A DNA stretch of 64,000 nt, taken from the NCBI RefSeq assembly GCF_039649665.1, contig NZ_JBDJAW010000007.1, positions 62,001 through 126,000 on the forward strand, in the 5' to 3' direction. This DNA is from Microbispora sp. ZYX-F-249 (GTDB lineage: Bacteria; Actinomycetota; Actinomycetes; Streptosporangiales; Streptosporangiaceae). The position numbers were made by a program, and so were the translations under genes. The notes under the pieces are model-generated. The model did no database searches and was not told where the DNA came from. It saw only the letters and a program-made list of their open reading frames with translations. This document shows positions 1 to 9,241 of this stretch, piece by piece. Every line of letters begins with the position of its first letter. Position 1 is the stretch's first letter.

Positions 1-667
1 GCTCCCTGAGCCGGCGCAGCTCGGACTCGGCCGCGCCGTTGGCGCTCGCGACCCTGGCCCGCGCCTCGGACGTCTCCGCCTCCAGCTCGGCCGTCCTGGC
101 CTCGGCGGCCCTGACCCGCTCGCGGGCCTCGTGCAGCTTGCGCCGCAGGTCGGAGTTCTCCGCGCGGGCCGCCTTGAGCTGCTCGCGCACCCGCTCGATC
201 TCCTCCTTGGCGGAGGCTCGCTGTGCCGCGAGCTGCTCGCGCAGCCGCGTCTCCGCCTGCTCCCGCTGGCTGCCCGCCGCGGCGGCCCGCTCCAGGTCGG
301 CCCGCGCCTGCTCGACCAGGTCCGGCCAGCCGGGCGGACGGGTCAGGTAGGCCGCCGCCGCGACCAGCACCGGCTCGGCCGCGGGGGGCACCGTGCCCTC
401 GGCCAGGCTCGCCACCAGCTCGGGCCAGGCCGCCTCCAGCGTCTCGGCCACCCGCTCGCGGAACTCCTTGTCGTTCTCCAGCTGGGCCGCGATCGGCGCG
501 CTGCCGAGGCGGGCGCGCTTGCGGGGATCGAACTTGGCGATGTTGCGCAACGGCGGCGGCACGGCTGCGGCGGGCATCGAGCCCAGCACCTGCGCCGCGA
601 CCTCCACCACGTGTAAGCGGACCTGCTCGGGCAACGGACGAGACAGGCCTTCTCCGGCTGAACTCAT
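1..667 (-). CDS. NYN-domain putative RNA-binding protein, partial
   Basis: The gene runs off the left edge, so only the first ~222 residues are visible and the nuclease-like NYN domain lies outside the window. The N-terminus (GEGLSRPLPEQVR, then a KFDPRKRAR stretch and YLTRPPGW near residue 100) matches, from memory, the N-terminal helical domain of actinobacterial NYN-domain proteins. From about residue 110 the chain becomes a long Ala/Glu/Arg/Leu-rich coiled coil, typical of the linker in that family. The start is ATG at 667-665. In other actinomycetes this family lies near the trpD/qcr locus, as here. The assignment rests on family resemblance because the catalytic part cannot be seen. Confidence 0.7.
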   Translation of the reverse strand, partial: MSSAGEGLSRPLPEQVRLHVVEVAAQVLGSMPAAAVPPPLRNIAKFDPRKRARLGSAPIAAQLENDKEFRERVAETLEAAWPELVASLAEGTVPPAAEPVLVAAAAYLTRPPGWPDLVEQARADLERAAAAGSQREQAETRLREQLAAQRASAKEEIERVREQLKAARAENSDLRRKLHEARERVRAAEARTAELEAETSEARARVASANGAAESELRRLRE

Positions 668-1015
668 CTCGTCGCTCCTCGGTCGTGTCCTACAGATCTT
701 CTGCCCACTGCGGTCGCCCCGGCGGCGCCTCGCGGTGCTGTCGCCCCCGAGTGCGAGAACGTCCCCCGATGCCCGCCCCCGCGAGACGTGAGCCTCGCGG
801 CGCGCCCACCGGACCGCCCTCACACGGCAAGATCTGCGAGACACTCCCTTGTTCTTGTCACTTCCAAGGGTACGGCCGTCGCACCGTGTCCATGCCGCGT
901 TCATGATCTGTCACCGGGCCTCCGGCGGTGCGGCCCGGCTGTGCGGCCCGGCTGTGCGGCCCGGCGCGGACAATCCGTTGGCGGGCGCCCGGCACCCGTC
1001 CGTACGCTTGGCGCT
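668..1015. other. Intergenic region with a 13-bp triple repeat
   Basis: This 348-bp divergent gap holds no gene I can support. It contains three tandem copies of a 13-bp unit (GTGCGGCCCGGCT) at 928-966, and the promoter of the downstream acetyltransferase at its right end. Confidence 0.5.
978..1008 (+). promoter_or_regulatory. Leaderless promoter of the GNAT gene
   Basis: TTGGCG at 978-983 and TACGCT at 1003-1008 are separated by 19 bp. The GTG start at 1016 lies 7 nt after the -10 box, so the transcript probably starts on the start codon. Confidence 0.55.
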
Positions 1016-1585
1016 GTGTTCACCCCGCCATACCCGATCATGACCCCCCGGCTGGTCCTGCGCCCCTTCACCGAGGCCGACCTCGACGACCTGCACGCCT
1101 TCCACTCCCTGCCCGAGGTGACCAGATATCTGTACTGGGACGCCCGTACGCGGGAGGAGACGAAGGCCGCGCTCGACCGGAAGATCGCCTGCGCCTCGCT
1201 CGGGGAGGACGGCGACGTGCTCAGCGTGGCCGCCGCGCTGGCCGGCGGAGGGCCGGTGATCGGTGATCTCACGCTGTTCCTGCGCAGCCGGGAGCACCGC
1301 CAGGGCGAGATCGGCTTCGTCTTCAACCCGGCCTACCAGGGCCGCGGGCTGGCCACCGAGGCGGCCCGCGAGATCCTGCGCATCGGGTTCGAGGGGCTCG
1401 GGCTGCACCGCGTCCACGGCAACTGCGACGCGCGCAACACCGCCTCCGCCCGCCTGATGGAGCGGCTCGGCATGCGCAAGGAGGCCCACCTGGTCGAGAA
1501 CGAGTTCTTCGCCGGCGCGTGGAGCGACGAGCTGGTCTACGCGATGCTGGCCCGCGAATGGCACGCCGGGGCGGCCTCCGCGTAG
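1016..1585 (+). CDS. GNAT family N-acetyltransferase (RimJ/RimL type)
   Basis: Predicted 189-residue acetyl-CoA-dependent N-acetyltransferase. The start of the fold (TPRLVLRPFTEADLDDL) and the acetyl-CoA loop YQGRGLATEA (residues ~106-115) are typical of the RimJ/RimL subfamily, as is the NTASARLMERLGM segment near the C-terminus. The substrate cannot be read from sequence: ribosomal-protein N-termini and small amines are both known for relatives. I chose GTG 1016 because a TACGCT -10 box ends 7 nt upstream. ATG 1040 (MTPRL) is the alternative and would remove only eight residues. The gene stands alone between the NYN gene and the exonuclease. Confidence 0.85.
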   Translation: MFTPPYPIMTPRLVLRPFTEADLDDLHAFHSLPEVTRYLYWDARTREETKAALDRKIACASLGEDGDVLSVAAALAGGGPVIGDLTLFLRSREHRQGEIGFVFNPAYQGRGLATEAAREILRIGFEGLGLHRVHGNCDARNTASARLMERLGMRKEAHLVENEFFAGAWSDELVYAMLAREWHAGAASA

Positions 1586-1663
1586 CTCCCCACCTGGCCC
1601 TTTCTTTACCGTCGCATGGGGCCGGTACGGCAATTGTCGGTCGGCGTCTCTATGGTCTTGGGC

Positions 1664-3385
1664 GTGGATGCGGTACAGGGCACGCTGGACGAGCTCGGCA
1701 CTCCCCTGCGGGAGGTGACGTTCGTCGTCTTCGACCTGGAGACCACCGGCGGCTCGTCCGCGGAACACGCCATCACCGAGATCGGCGCGGTGAAGGTGCG
1801 CGGCGGCGAGGTGATCGGGGAGTTCGCCACGCTGGTCGACCCGGGCGGCCCGATCCCCCCGTTCATCTCCGTGCTGACCGGCATCACCGACGCGATGGTC
1901 GTGGCCGCGCCGAAGTTCTCCGAGGTGCTGCCGAGCTTCCTGGAGTTCGTCGCCGGGACGGCGCTGGTGGCGCACAACGCGCCGTTCGACATGTCGTTCC
2001 TGAAGGCGGCGTGCCAGGCAGGCGGCTACCCGCCCCCGGCCAATCCGGTGGTGGACACGGCCGACCTCGCGCGCCGGGTGCTGACCCGCGACGAGACCCC
2101 CAACTGCAAGCTCGCCACCCTCGCCCGGATCTTCCGCAGCTCCACCGAGCCCTGTCACCGGGCCCTGGCCGACGCGAGGGCCACGGTCGACGTGCTGCAC
2201 GGGCTCATCGCGCGGGTCGGCTCGCTCGGCGTGCACACGCTGGAGGACCTGCGCGGTTTCGTGCGCGCCCCCACCCCGGAGCAGCAGCGCAAGCGCCACC
2301 TCGCCGACGGGGTGCCCGGCGCGCCGGGCGTCTACGTGTTCGAGGACGCCAGGGGCGAGGCGCTCTACATCGGCAAGAGCTCCAACCTGCGCAACCGCGT
2401 GCGCAGCTACTTCACCGCGAGCGAGACCCGCTCGCGCATCCGCGAGATGGTCGGCATCGCCGAGCGGGTCAGGACGATCGTCTGCGCCACCGCGCTGGAG
2501 GCGGAGATCCGCGAGCTGCGGATGATCGGGGCGACCAAACCCCGCTACAACAGGCGGTCCCGCTTCCCGGAGCGGGCGGTCTGGCTCAAGCTGACCGACG
2601 AGCCGTTCCCGCGGCTCAGCGTCGTGCGGGAGGTCCGCGACGACGGGGCGGCCTACCTCGGCCCGTTCGGCAGCAGCCGCACGGCCGACGACGCGCGGAC
2701 GGCCATGCACGAGGCGCTGCCGCTGCGGCAGTGCACCGAGCGGATCTCGGCCCGCGTGCGGCGGCCCGCCTGCGCGCTCGCCGAGATCGGCCGCTGCGGC
2801 GCGCCCTGCGAGGGCCGCGAGAGCGAGGAGAGCTACGCCCGGCACGTGCGCCGCGCCCGGCACGCCATGGAGCAGGACGCCGAGGCGGTCTTCTCCGCCA
2901 TGGAGGCGCGCATGCGGCGCCTCGCGGCCGAGCAGCGATACGAGGAGGCGGCGGTCGACCGCGACCGGCTCGCGGCCTACGTCAGGACCGCCGCGCGCAT
3001 GCAGCGCCTGCGCTCCCTCACGGGCATTCCGCAGATGGTCGCGGCCAGCCCCGCCTTCGACGGCGGCTGGGACATCCACGTCATCCGGTACGGCAGGCTC
3101 ACCGCGGCCGGGGTGATGCCCCGGGGCGCTCACCCGACGCCCTACGTGGACGCGCTGGTCGCCACCGCGGAGACGGTCGTCCCCGGTCCCGGCCCGACGC
3201 CGGCCGCGAGCGCCGAGGAGACCGAGTGCGTGCTGCGCTGGCTCGACTCCCCCGGCGTGCGCCTCGTCCAGGTCGACGGCGCCTGGAGCCTTCCCGCGTA
3301 CGGCGCGGGGCGGCTGGTCGAGCGCATCGAGCGCGCCTACCGGCACCAGCGGAGCGACCGCCGTGAGGGACGGCCGCTGCGGTGA
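1664..3385 (+). CDS. DEDDh 3'-5' exonuclease with C-terminal GIY-YIG (UvrC-like) domain
   Basis: Predicted 573-residue two-domain DNA-repair nuclease. The N-terminal DnaQ-like exonuclease has Exo I (FDLETTGG, D24/E26), Exo II (HNAPFDMSF) and Exo III (HRALADARAT). The middle has a GIY-YIG nuclease core (PGVYVFED...ALYIGKSSNLRNR) followed by a UVR-like helix pair (EEAAVDRDRLA). The architecture matches M. tuberculosis Rv2191, which lies next to trpD and ctaE as here. GTG 1664 is preceded by TATGGT at 1651-1656 with a 7-nt gap, which suggests a leaderless start. ATG 1652 and ATG 1616 are in-frame alternatives. Its role in repair is inferred from the domains. Confidence 0.85.
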   Translation: MDAVQGTLDELGTPLREVTFVVFDLETTGGSSAEHAITEIGAVKVRGGEVIGEFATLVDPGGPIPPFISVLTGITDAMVVAAPKFSEVLPSFLEFVAGTALVAHNAPFDMSFLKAACQAGGYPPPANPVVDTADLARRVLTRDETPNCKLATLARIFRSSTEPCHRALADARATVDVLHGLIARVGSLGVHTLEDLRGFVRAPTPEQQRKRHLADGVPGAPGVYVFEDARGEALYIGKSSNLRNRVRSYFTASETRSRIREMVGIAERVRTIVCATALEAEIRELRMIGATKPRYNRRSRFPERAVWLKLTDEPFPRLSVVREVRDDGAAYLGPFGSSRTADDARTAMHEALPLRQCTERISARVRRPACALAEIGRCGAPCEGRESEESYARHVRRARHAMEQDAEAVFSAMEARMRRLAAEQRYEEAAVDRDRLAAYVRTAARMQRLRSLTGIPQMVAASPAFDGGWDIHVIRYGRLTAAGVMPRGAHPTPYVDALVATAETVVPGPGPTPAASAEETECVLRWLDSPGVRLVQVDGAWSLPAYGAGRLVERIERAYRHQRSDRREGRPLR

Positions 3386-3437
3386 CGCTAGTCTCTGGGG
3401 CGACAAGCCGAAGCCGGGAACAGCAGGAGAGACGCGC

Positions 3438-3725
3438 ATGGTCACCGCGATCGTCCACATCAAGGCGGATGTCGACCGGATCCCCGAGGTCGCCGAGGCC
3501 ATCGCCGAGATCGCCGGCGTCAGCGAGGTGTACTCGATCACCGGAGAGTTCGACCTGCTGGCCATGGTCAGGGTCGGCCGGTACGAGGAGGTGGCCGAGG
3601 TCGTGCCCGGCCGCGTGAACAAGGTGCCCGGCGTGCGCCACACCGAGACGCACATCGCCTTCCGCACCTACTCCCGCCACGACCTGGAGGCGGCCTTCTC
3701 CATCGGCCTCGCCGACGCGGACTGA
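3438..3725 (+). CDS. Lrp/AsnC-type ligand-binding (RAM) domain protein
   Basis: This 95-residue protein is a stand-alone RAM (regulation of amino-acid metabolism) domain without the helix-turn-helix of full Lrp/AsnC regulators. The alpha/beta pattern MVTAIVHIKADVDRI...GVSEVYSITGEFDLL...RVNKVPGVRHTETHIAF is characteristic, including the conserved GEFD turn. Such short proteins are common in actinobacteria and are thought to bind amino acids or modulate full-length partners. The ATG is preceded by AGGAG at 3425-3429. It lies 52 bp after the exonuclease on the same strand and may be co-transcribed with it. Confidence 0.85.
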   Translation: MVTAIVHIKADVDRIPEVAEAIAEIAGVSEVYSITGEFDLLAMVRVGRYEEVAEVVPGRVNKVPGVRHTETHIAFRTYSRHDLEAAFSIGLADAD

Positions 3726-3827
3726 ACCGGCCCGGCCTCGTCGTGCTCGTGGCCGAGACCGGCCGCTCGGCTGGCGCGCGCGGGCGGAAGACCGCGCGAG
3801 GCAGCGGCGGCCGGGCGGGCGCCGCGA

Positions 3828-4628
3828 TCAGGCAGGCCGCAGCAGCCGGACGCGGACCTCGAACCCGCCGGGGAACGGGTGCGCGGCGACCGAGCCGCCG
3901 AACAACGCCGCCCGCTCCCAGGTGCTGATGAGCCGGTCGCGGGGCAGCCCGTCGTCGTGGACGACGACCTCCAGGACGGCGGGCAGCCACCGCAGCGTGA
4001 CGGTCGCCGTGCGGGCCATGCCGTACCACAGGGCGTTGCCCAGCGCCTCCTCCACGATGCGGTAGGCCGACAACTCCAGAGCGGGGCCGTTCCCCCGGAC
4101 GCCGGCCTCCTTGAGGGAGACGGCGAGCCCGCTCGCGCGGAAGTCGTCCAGCAGGCCGGGCAGGTCCCCCAGGCCCGGCTGGGGGCCGCGCCGCTGCCCG
4201 TCCATGCGCAGCAGGCCCATCATCCGGCGCAGATCGGACAGGACCCGCCGGCCCGACTCCTCGGCCTCGCGGAAGGTCTGCCGCGCACGTTCCGGGTCCT
4301 TGTCCATGATCACGCGGCCCGCCCCCACGCCGAGCGTCATCACGCTCAGGTCGTGCGCCACCAGATCGTGCAACTCCGAGGCGATCCGCAGGCGCTCCCG
4401 GACGAGGACCTCGTCCTCGCCGTCGCCGTCACGCCCCGGGCGCACGCCCGCCCCGCCCGCCGCCGGAAGCGGCCGGCCGCCCCTGCCACGGCCCGGTCCC
4501 GGGGAGACCGCCCCGGGGCGGTAACCGGCGTGGGGCGCACCGCGGGAACCGGCGGTGAACAGGGCCATCCCGGCACGGGCGAACGCGGCCCAGCGATGGA
4601 TGACGCGAAGGGCGGACAGGCGCATCAT
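3828..4628 (-). CDS. Orphan sensor histidine kinase homologue, degenerate
   Basis: 266-residue protein with a recognisable HisKA_3 phosphoacceptor helix (RIASELHDLVAHDLSVM, His near residue 86) and an N-box-like EEALGNALWYG. The usual transmembrane sensor half is missing: the N-terminus is a Gly/Pro/Arg-rich stretch. The ATP-lid motif GxGLxGMRER of NarL-type kinases is replaced by LISTWERAALFGG after a short DDG. There is no adjacent response regulator. It may be a soluble modulator or a decaying kinase. The start (tandem ATG at 4628 and 4625) has no convincing ribosome site. Confidence 0.6.
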   Translation of the reverse strand: MMRLSALRVIHRWAAFARAGMALFTAGSRGAPHAGYRPGAVSPGPGRGRGGRPLPAAGGAGVRPGRDGDGEDEVLVRERLRIASELHDLVAHDLSVMTLGVGAGRVIMDKDPERARQTFREAEESGRRVLSDLRRMMGLLRMDGQRRGPQPGLGDLPGLLDDFRASGLAVSLKEAGVRGNGPALELSAYRIVEEALGNALWYGMARTATVTLRWLPAVLEVVVHDDGLPRDRLISTWERAALFGGSVAAHPFPGGFEVRVRLLRPA

Positions 4629-4726
4629 GGCGGGAACGGTACGGCTCGGGCCGAACCCGGCACGTCCCCATCAAGGTGGACGCCTGATCCCTCCAGCGGC
4701 GGAGGCGAACCGGCTCGGGAAGCCGA

Positions 4727-5776
4727 TCAGGCCTTGCCGCCGAGCGCGCGGCTGATCTCGACCCAGCGCTCCAGGGTCTGCGCCGCCCTGCCCGAGTCGA
4801 CCGCCTCGGCCGCGCGGGCGTACGCCGCGCGCAGGTCGCCGATCAGGTCGTCGCCCGGGCCGTCGTAGGCGACCAGCCCGGCCGCCGCGTTCAGCAGCAC
4901 CGCGTCGCGCACCGGCCCGGTCTTGCCGCCCAGCAGGTCGCGGACCGCCGCCGCGTTGAACTCGACGTCGCCGCCGCGCAGGTCGCCCGGCTGGGAACGG
5001 GGGATGCCGAGGTCGGCCGGATCGATCGTCGTCTCGGTGGCGACGCCGTCCCGGACGACGAAGACCGCCGACGGAGCCGCGGTGGACAGCTCGTCCAGGC
5101 CGTCGTCCCCCCGGAAGACGAGCGCCGACACGCCGCGCTCGGCGAAGACGCCGGCCATGACCGGCAGCATGCGCGCGTCGAACACACCGATGGCCTGTGC
5201 GGCGGGGCGCGCCGGGTTGGCCAGCGGCCCGACGAAGTTGAACACCGTCGGCACGCCGATCTCCTTGCGCGGCGGGCCGGTGAACCGCAGCGCGGGGTGG
5301 TAGACGGGCGCGAAGCAGAAGGCGATGCCCGCCTCCACCGCGACCCTGGCCGTGGCCTCCGGCGCGAGGTCGAGGGCGACGCCGAGGTGCTCCAGCACGT
5401 CGGCCGCGCCGCACAGCGAGGAGGCGGCCCGGTTGCCGTGCTTGACCACCCGGGCCCCGGCCGACGCCGCGACGATCGCGGCCATCGTCGAGACGTTGAC
5501 GGTGTGCGCCCGGTCGCCGCCGGTGCCGACGATGTCCAGCACCGGTCCCTCGACGGTGAGCGGGGTAGCGCGCTCGAACATGGTGCGGACGAGGCCCGTC
5601 ACCTCGGCGACGGTCTCGCCCTTGGCCCGCAGGGCGACGGCGAAGGCGGCGATCTGCGCCGGGGTCGCCGCCCCCGACATGATCTCCCCCATTACCCAGG
5701 CCGTCTCGTCGGCCGTCAGGTTCTCCCCCGCGAGCAGGGCGTTCAGCGTCGAGGGCCAGGTGGTGCGCGTGTCCAT
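4727..5776 (-). CDS. trpD: Anthranilate phosphoribosyltransferase
   Basis: Second enzyme of tryptophan synthesis. It transfers phosphoribosyl from PRPP to anthranilate. The 349-residue length is normal. Family motifs are the PRPP loop [15 protein letters not shown] (~84-98), KHGNRAASS (~113-121) and [12 protein letters not shown] (~187). The start is ATG 5776. The gene sits between the exonuclease block and ctaE as in M. tuberculosis (Rv2192c) and is not in a trp operon, so its regulation is probably separate from the rest of the pathway. Confidence 0.95.
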   Translation of the reverse strand: MDTRTTWPSTLNALLAGENLTADETAWVMGEIMSGAATPAQIAAFAVALRAKGETVAEVTGLVRTMFERATPLTVEGPVLDIVGTGGDRAHTVNVSTMAAIVAASAGARVVKHGNRAASSLCGAADVLEHLGVALDLAPEATARVAVEAGIAFCFAPVYHPALRFTGPPRKEIGVPTVFNFVGPLANPARPAAQAIGVFDARMLPVMAGVFAERGVSALVFRGDDGLDELSTAAPSAVFVVRDGVATETTIDPADLGIPRSQPGDLRGGDVEFNAAAVRDLLGGKTGPVRDAVLLNAAAGLVAYDGPGDDLIGDLRAAYARAAEAVDSGRAAQTLERWVEISRALGGKA

Positions 5777-6162
5777 GGTGGGCTCCGCGGGGTCGATGTC
5801 CGGTCGGGTCGGCGGGTGGTGTGGGTGCGCCCGGGCGGTTCGGGCGCCTCATTCGGTGGTCAGCCCCGTGACGTGCGGGCCGGCGCGCGATCAAGCGGGG
5901 TCCGGTGGGCCTGGGTCTCGTGATCCTGAGTCCGGTGAACCCGAGTCCGGCAAACCCTGGCCGGGACGGGCCCCGGCACCGCTGCGGGCCCCCGGCCGGG
6001 CACGGCGGCACCCGGCGCGGACGCCCGCGGCGCCGGATCCCGGTGCACCCGGTACCCAAGGTGCCATGCGCCCGGCGAGTGCCGGTGCCGGTGCGCCCGG
6101 TGCCGGTGCGCCCGGTGCCGGTGCGCCCGGTGCCGGTGCGCCCGGTCTCAGTGCGCCCGGTC
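5777..6162. repeat. Repeat-filled intergenic region, 15-bp units
   Basis: This 386-bp gap between trpD and the receiver gene has no supportable gene. At 6091-6150 a 15-bp unit (GTGCGCCCGGTGCCG) is repeated about four times. Two variants ending in GTCTCA follow, and the last one supplies the stop codon of the receiver gene. Looser copies of similar CGGTG/CCTGGGTCT words extend back to about 5895. The unit length is a multiple of three, so all frames stay open and give spurious ORFs. Confidence 0.65.
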
Positions 6163-6558
6163 TCAGTGCGCCTGGGTGAGGCTGAGGCGGCGCCGCATGA
6201 GGTCGGCCACGGCCTCGGCGAGGACGACGGGGTCGATGGGCTGGGCGACGACGGCGTCGGCGCGGGACCAGTTGGCCAGCCAGCGGTCGTCCCTGCGGGC
6301 GATGAGCAGCAGGATCGGGGGGCAGTTGTGCACCTCGTCCTTGGCCTGCCTGCCGACCCCCATTCCGCCGGCCGGCTGCGCCTCGCCGTCGAGGACGGCG
6401 ACGTCGATGTCACCGGAGTCGAGATGCTTGATCACGGCCGGCTGGGTCGCACACTCGACGATCTCGACGAGGGGCACGTCCGCGGCGGGGCGCCGCCCGA
6501 TGGCCAGCCGCACCTTCTCCCGGGTGCCTGCATCGTCGCTGTAGACGAGAACCCTCAT
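6163..6558 (-). CDS. Response-regulator receiver-like protein
   Basis: 131-residue stand-alone receiver-like domain. The start (MRVLVYSDDAGTREKVRLAIG) corresponds to strand 1 and the acidic loop. VAVLDGEAQ around residue 55 is the likely phosphoacceptor strand with an Asp. ILLLIARRDDRW and PIDPVVLAEAV match strands 4-5 and the final helix, although the usual Lys before Pro is not evident. There is no output domain. It is divergent from ctaE across ~160 bp, so it may be linked to the respiratory genes. That link is inference from position. The coding end lies inside the 15-bp repeat array. Confidence 0.7.
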   Translation of the reverse strand: MRVLVYSDDAGTREKVRLAIGRRPAADVPLVEIVECATQPAVIKHLDSGDIDVAVLDGEAQPAGGMGVGRQAKDEVHNCPPILLLIARRDDRWLANWSRADAVVAQPIDPVVLAEAVADLMRRRLSLTQAH

Positions 6559-6720
6559 TTCACGCTCACTGTCGAATCGCGGGGTATGGTCATCGTGATG
6601 CTACCGGCGTGGCTGCAGGGCTCGCAGCCCCGGGGCGATTGCCGTGACATGCCCGTTTCGTGAGCGCGTGTGGACCCTAGCGGGGGGTCGTGGGCCGACC
6701 CGACCTGGGGAGCCGCAATA

Positions 6721-7338
6721 ATGCTGGGCGTGGCGACAGCATCCGCAATTACTACGACGACGAGACCGCACGGGTCCAGCCGGCCGAACCTGGTTCAGGT
6801 CGGCACCATCGTGTGGTTGTCCTCTGAGCTCATGTTCTTCGCGGCGCTGTTCGCGATGTACTTCACCATCCGGTCGGTCAGCCTCGGGCAGGGCACGCAC
6901 TGGCCCGAGGCGCACCTCGAAGTCCCGTTCGCGACCTTCAACACGACCGTTCTGGTCCTGTCGAGTGTCACGTGCCAGCTGGGCGTGTGGGCCGTGGAGC
7001 GAGGCCAGGTCAAGAAGCTGCGATTCTGGTATGTCGTAAGCTTCCTGATGGGCGCCTTCTTCGTGGGCGGACAGCTTTACGAGTACGGGAACCTGGCGCG
7101 CGAGGGCCACGTCCTCTCGCACTCCCCGTACGACTCGGTGTTCTACCTGACCACGGGCTTCCATGGCTTGCACGTGACGGGTGGTCTGATCGCGTTCCTG
7201 TTCATCCTGGGACGCACGTACGCCGCGAAGCGCTTGACGTATGAGCAGCAGACCAGCGCGATCGTCGTGTCCTACTACTGGCACTTCGTCGACGTGGTCT
7301 GGATCGGCCTTTTCGCGACCATCTACATCATCAAATGA
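6721..7338 (+). CDS. ctaE: Cytochrome c oxidase subunit III
   Basis: Subunit III of the aa3-type terminal oxidase, an integral membrane protein that stabilises the catalytic core. The 205-residue sequence closely follows mycobacterial and streptomycete Cta[22 protein letters not shown] (first helix), [17 protein letters not shown] (helices 3-4) and [19 protein letters not shown] (last helix). ATG 6721 has GGGGAG 8 nt upstream; GTG 6730 is an alternative. Its stop overlaps the first possible qcrC codon. It heads the ctaE-qcrC-qcrA-qcrB operon, which in actinobacteria encodes parts of one bc1-aa3 supercomplex. Confidence 0.95.
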   Translation: MLGVATASAITTTTRPHGSSRPNLVQVGTIVWLSSELMFFAALFAMYFTIRSVSLGQGTHWPEAHLEVPFATFNTTVLVLSSVTCQLGVWAVERGQVKKLRFWYVVSFLMGAFFVGGQLYEYGNLAREGHVLSHSPYDSVFYLTTGFHGLHVTGGLIAFLFILGRTYAAKRLTYEQQTSAIVVSYYWHFVDVVWIGLFATIYIIK

Positions 7339-7355
7339 TCGGAACGGGGATTTCG

Positions 7356-8165
7356 GTGAACTCCATCACCGCCCGACGGCGCCATCCCCTCGCGCGAGTC
7401 GCCGTCGTGGCGCTCGCGCTGGGCCTGCTCGGCGGCGGCTACGCGCTCGCGGCGCCGAACGGCAGCACCGCGGACGCCGCGATCGCGTCCGGCAAGGCCG
7501 ACGACGTGGCGCAGGGCAAGAGCCTGTTCGTGGCGCACTGCGCGAGCTGCCACGGCATGAACGCCGAGGGCACCAAGAAGGCTCCGACGCTCATCGGCGT
7601 CGGGGCCGCCGCCGTGGACTTCCAGGTGAGCAGCGGCCGCATGCCGGCCGCCGACGCGGGTCCCCAGGCTCCGCGCAAGCCGCGCCCCGAGTGGGCCACC
7701 GACGAGGCCGTCAACCAGCTCTCGGCGTACGTCCAGTCGCTGGGCGGCGGCCCGACGGTGCCCAGCGCCGAGCAGGTCGACCCGGCCAAGGGCGACCCGG
7801 CCAAGGGCGGCGAGCTCTTCCGCGCCAACTGCATCCAGTGCCACAACTTCACTGGTTCCGGCGGCGCGCTGACCTACGGCAAGTACGCGCCCCCGCTGAA
7901 CCCGGCGACGCCGACGCAGATCTACGAGGCGATGGCCACCGGCCCGCAGGCGATGCCGGTGTTCAACGACTCCACGATCACGCCGGAACAGAAGCGTGAC
8001 ATGATCGCCTACATCACCCACGTGCGGTCGCAGGTCGACCCCGGCGGCTCGGGCCTGGGTCGTATCGGACCCGTCACCGAGGGCCTTGTAGCGTGGGTCG
8101 TGGGTCTCAGCCTCCTGATCCTGGCCTCCATCTGGATCACAGCGAAGAAGCGACGGGCGGCATGA
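7356..8165 (+). CDS. qcrC: Cytochrome bc1 complex diheme cytochrome c subunit
   Basis: 269-residue membrane-anchored diheme cytochrome c that carries electrons from the bc1 complex straight to the aa3 oxidase in actinobacteria. Both haem sites are present (CASCH and CIQCH), with axial Met candidates in GRMPAA and AMPVF. An N-terminal signal/anchor (VAVVALALGLLGG) and a C-terminal membrane helix (LVAWVVGLSLLILASIWI) are visible. I chose GTG 7356 because GGGGA lies 5 nt upstream; an ATG at 7335 that overlaps the ctaE stop adds seven residues. The stop overlaps the qcrA start (ATGA). Confidence 0.95.
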   Translation: MNSITARRRHPLARVAVVALALGLLGGGYALAAPNGSTADAAIASGKADDVAQGKSLFVAHCASCHGMNAEGTKKAPTLIGVGAAAVDFQVSSGRMPAADAGPQAPRKPRPEWATDEAVNQLSAYVQSLGGGPTVPSAEQVDPAKGDPAKGGELFRANCIQCHNFTGSGGALTYGKYAPPLNPATPTQIYEAMATGPQAMPVFNDSTITPEQKRDMIAYITHVRSQVDPGGSGLGRIGPVTEGLVAWVVGLSLLILASIWITAKKRRAA

Positions 8166-9241
8166 CAGAGCAGAACGAGTACCCCGAGAGCGGCCGGGTG
8201 CTGACGCGCGTCATCGGCACGCCACCCGCCGACGCGCCCATCGCCGACAGCGACCCGATCCGCGCGCCCGAGGGCGTTCCCGGCGTGATCCCGCCGGACC
8301 CCGTCAAGGCTCGCAAGGCCGAGCGCCTCGTCGCGCTGCTGTTCCTGGTCACCTTCCTGGCCGGCGCCGCGTTCATCGCGTCGTACGTCATCTTCCAGGT
8401 CGGCACGATCGGCAAGACGGCCACGTCGAACTACGCGCTCGGCGGCACCCTGGCCCTGGCCCTGCTCGCGCTGGGCGCGGGCCTCACGGTCTGGGTGCGG
8501 CAGATCATGCCGAAGTACAACCTCATCCAGGAGCGCCACGAGATGCGCTCCGACGACGAGGCGCGCGGGTACGTCAAGGAGACCTTCCTCCAGGGCGCCG
8601 AGGAGAGCGGGTTCGTCAAGCACCGGCTGCTGCGCCGCACGCTGCTGCTGGCCGCCGCTCCGCTGGGCCTGGCCCCGCTGGTGCTGCTGAAGGACCTCGG
8701 CCCGCTTCCCGGGACCGCGCTCAGGCACACCGTCTGGGGCGAGCCCACCAAGGACGGCAAGCCGCGCCGCCTCGTGGTCGAGGGCACCGGCCAGCCGATC
8801 CGCGCGGCCGACTTCAACTCGCCCGGCGGCATCCTCTCCGTGGTCCCCGAGGGCTACGAGGAGGACCTGAACGCGCTGGCCAAGGCGACGCTGATCCTGC
8901 TCAAGTTCCGTCCGGAGGAGCTCAAGTCCGGCACGAACCTGAACTGGACCCACGACGGCATCGTCGCCTACTCCAAGATCTGCACCCACGTGGGCTGCCC
9001 CGCGGCGCTGTACGAGCAGACGACGCACCACATCCTCTGCCCGTGCCACCAGTCGACCTTCGACGCCGCGGACGGAGCGAAGGTCATTTTCGGCCCCGCC
9101 GCCCGTCCGCTGCCGCAGCTCCCCATCGGTATCGACGAGGAGGGCTACCTCGTCGCGAAGTCCGACTTCAAGGTCCCCGTCGGTCCCAGCTTCTGGGAGC
9201 GTGGCGACGCGGAAGCCGAAGCTAGGGAGAACGCATCATGA
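8162..9241 (+). CDS. qcrA: Cytochrome bc1 complex Rieske iron-sulfur subunit
   Basis: 359-residue Rieske protein that oxidises menaquinol through a [2Fe-2S] cluster. The two cluster loops are CTHVGCP and CPCHQS (two Cys and two His). The actinobacterial three-helix N-terminal anchor is visible: hydrophobic segments LVALLFLVTFLAGAAFIASYV, LGGTLALALLALGAGLTVW and RTLLLAAAPLGLAPLVLL. The ATG overlaps the qcrC stop and its own stop overlaps the qcrB start, which indicates tight translational coupling in the operon. Confidence 0.95.
   Translation: MTEQNEYPESGRVLTRVIGTPPADAPIADSDPIRAPEGVPGVIPPDPVKARKAERLVALLFLVTFLAGAAFIASYVIFQVGTIGKTATSNYALGGTLALALLALGAGLTVWVRQIMPKYNLIQERHEMRSDDEARGYVKETFLQGAEESGFVKHRLLRRTLLLAAAPLGLAPLVLLKDLGPLPGTALRHTVWGEPTKDGKPRRLVVEGTGQPIRAADFNSPGGILSVVPEGYEEDLNALAKATLILLKFRPEELKSGTNLNWTHDGIVAYSKICTHVGCPAALYEQTTHHILCPCHQSTFDAADGAKVIFGPAARPLPQLPIGIDEEGYLVAKSDFKVPVGPSFWERGDAEAEARENAS

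Noticed and set aside
911..3667. 918-codon open frame on the minus strand
   Set aside because: It is antisense to the GNAT and the DEDDh/GIY-YIG exonuclease, with low-complexity composition (Asp/Arg/Gly/Ala) and no family motif. High GC keeps such frames open.
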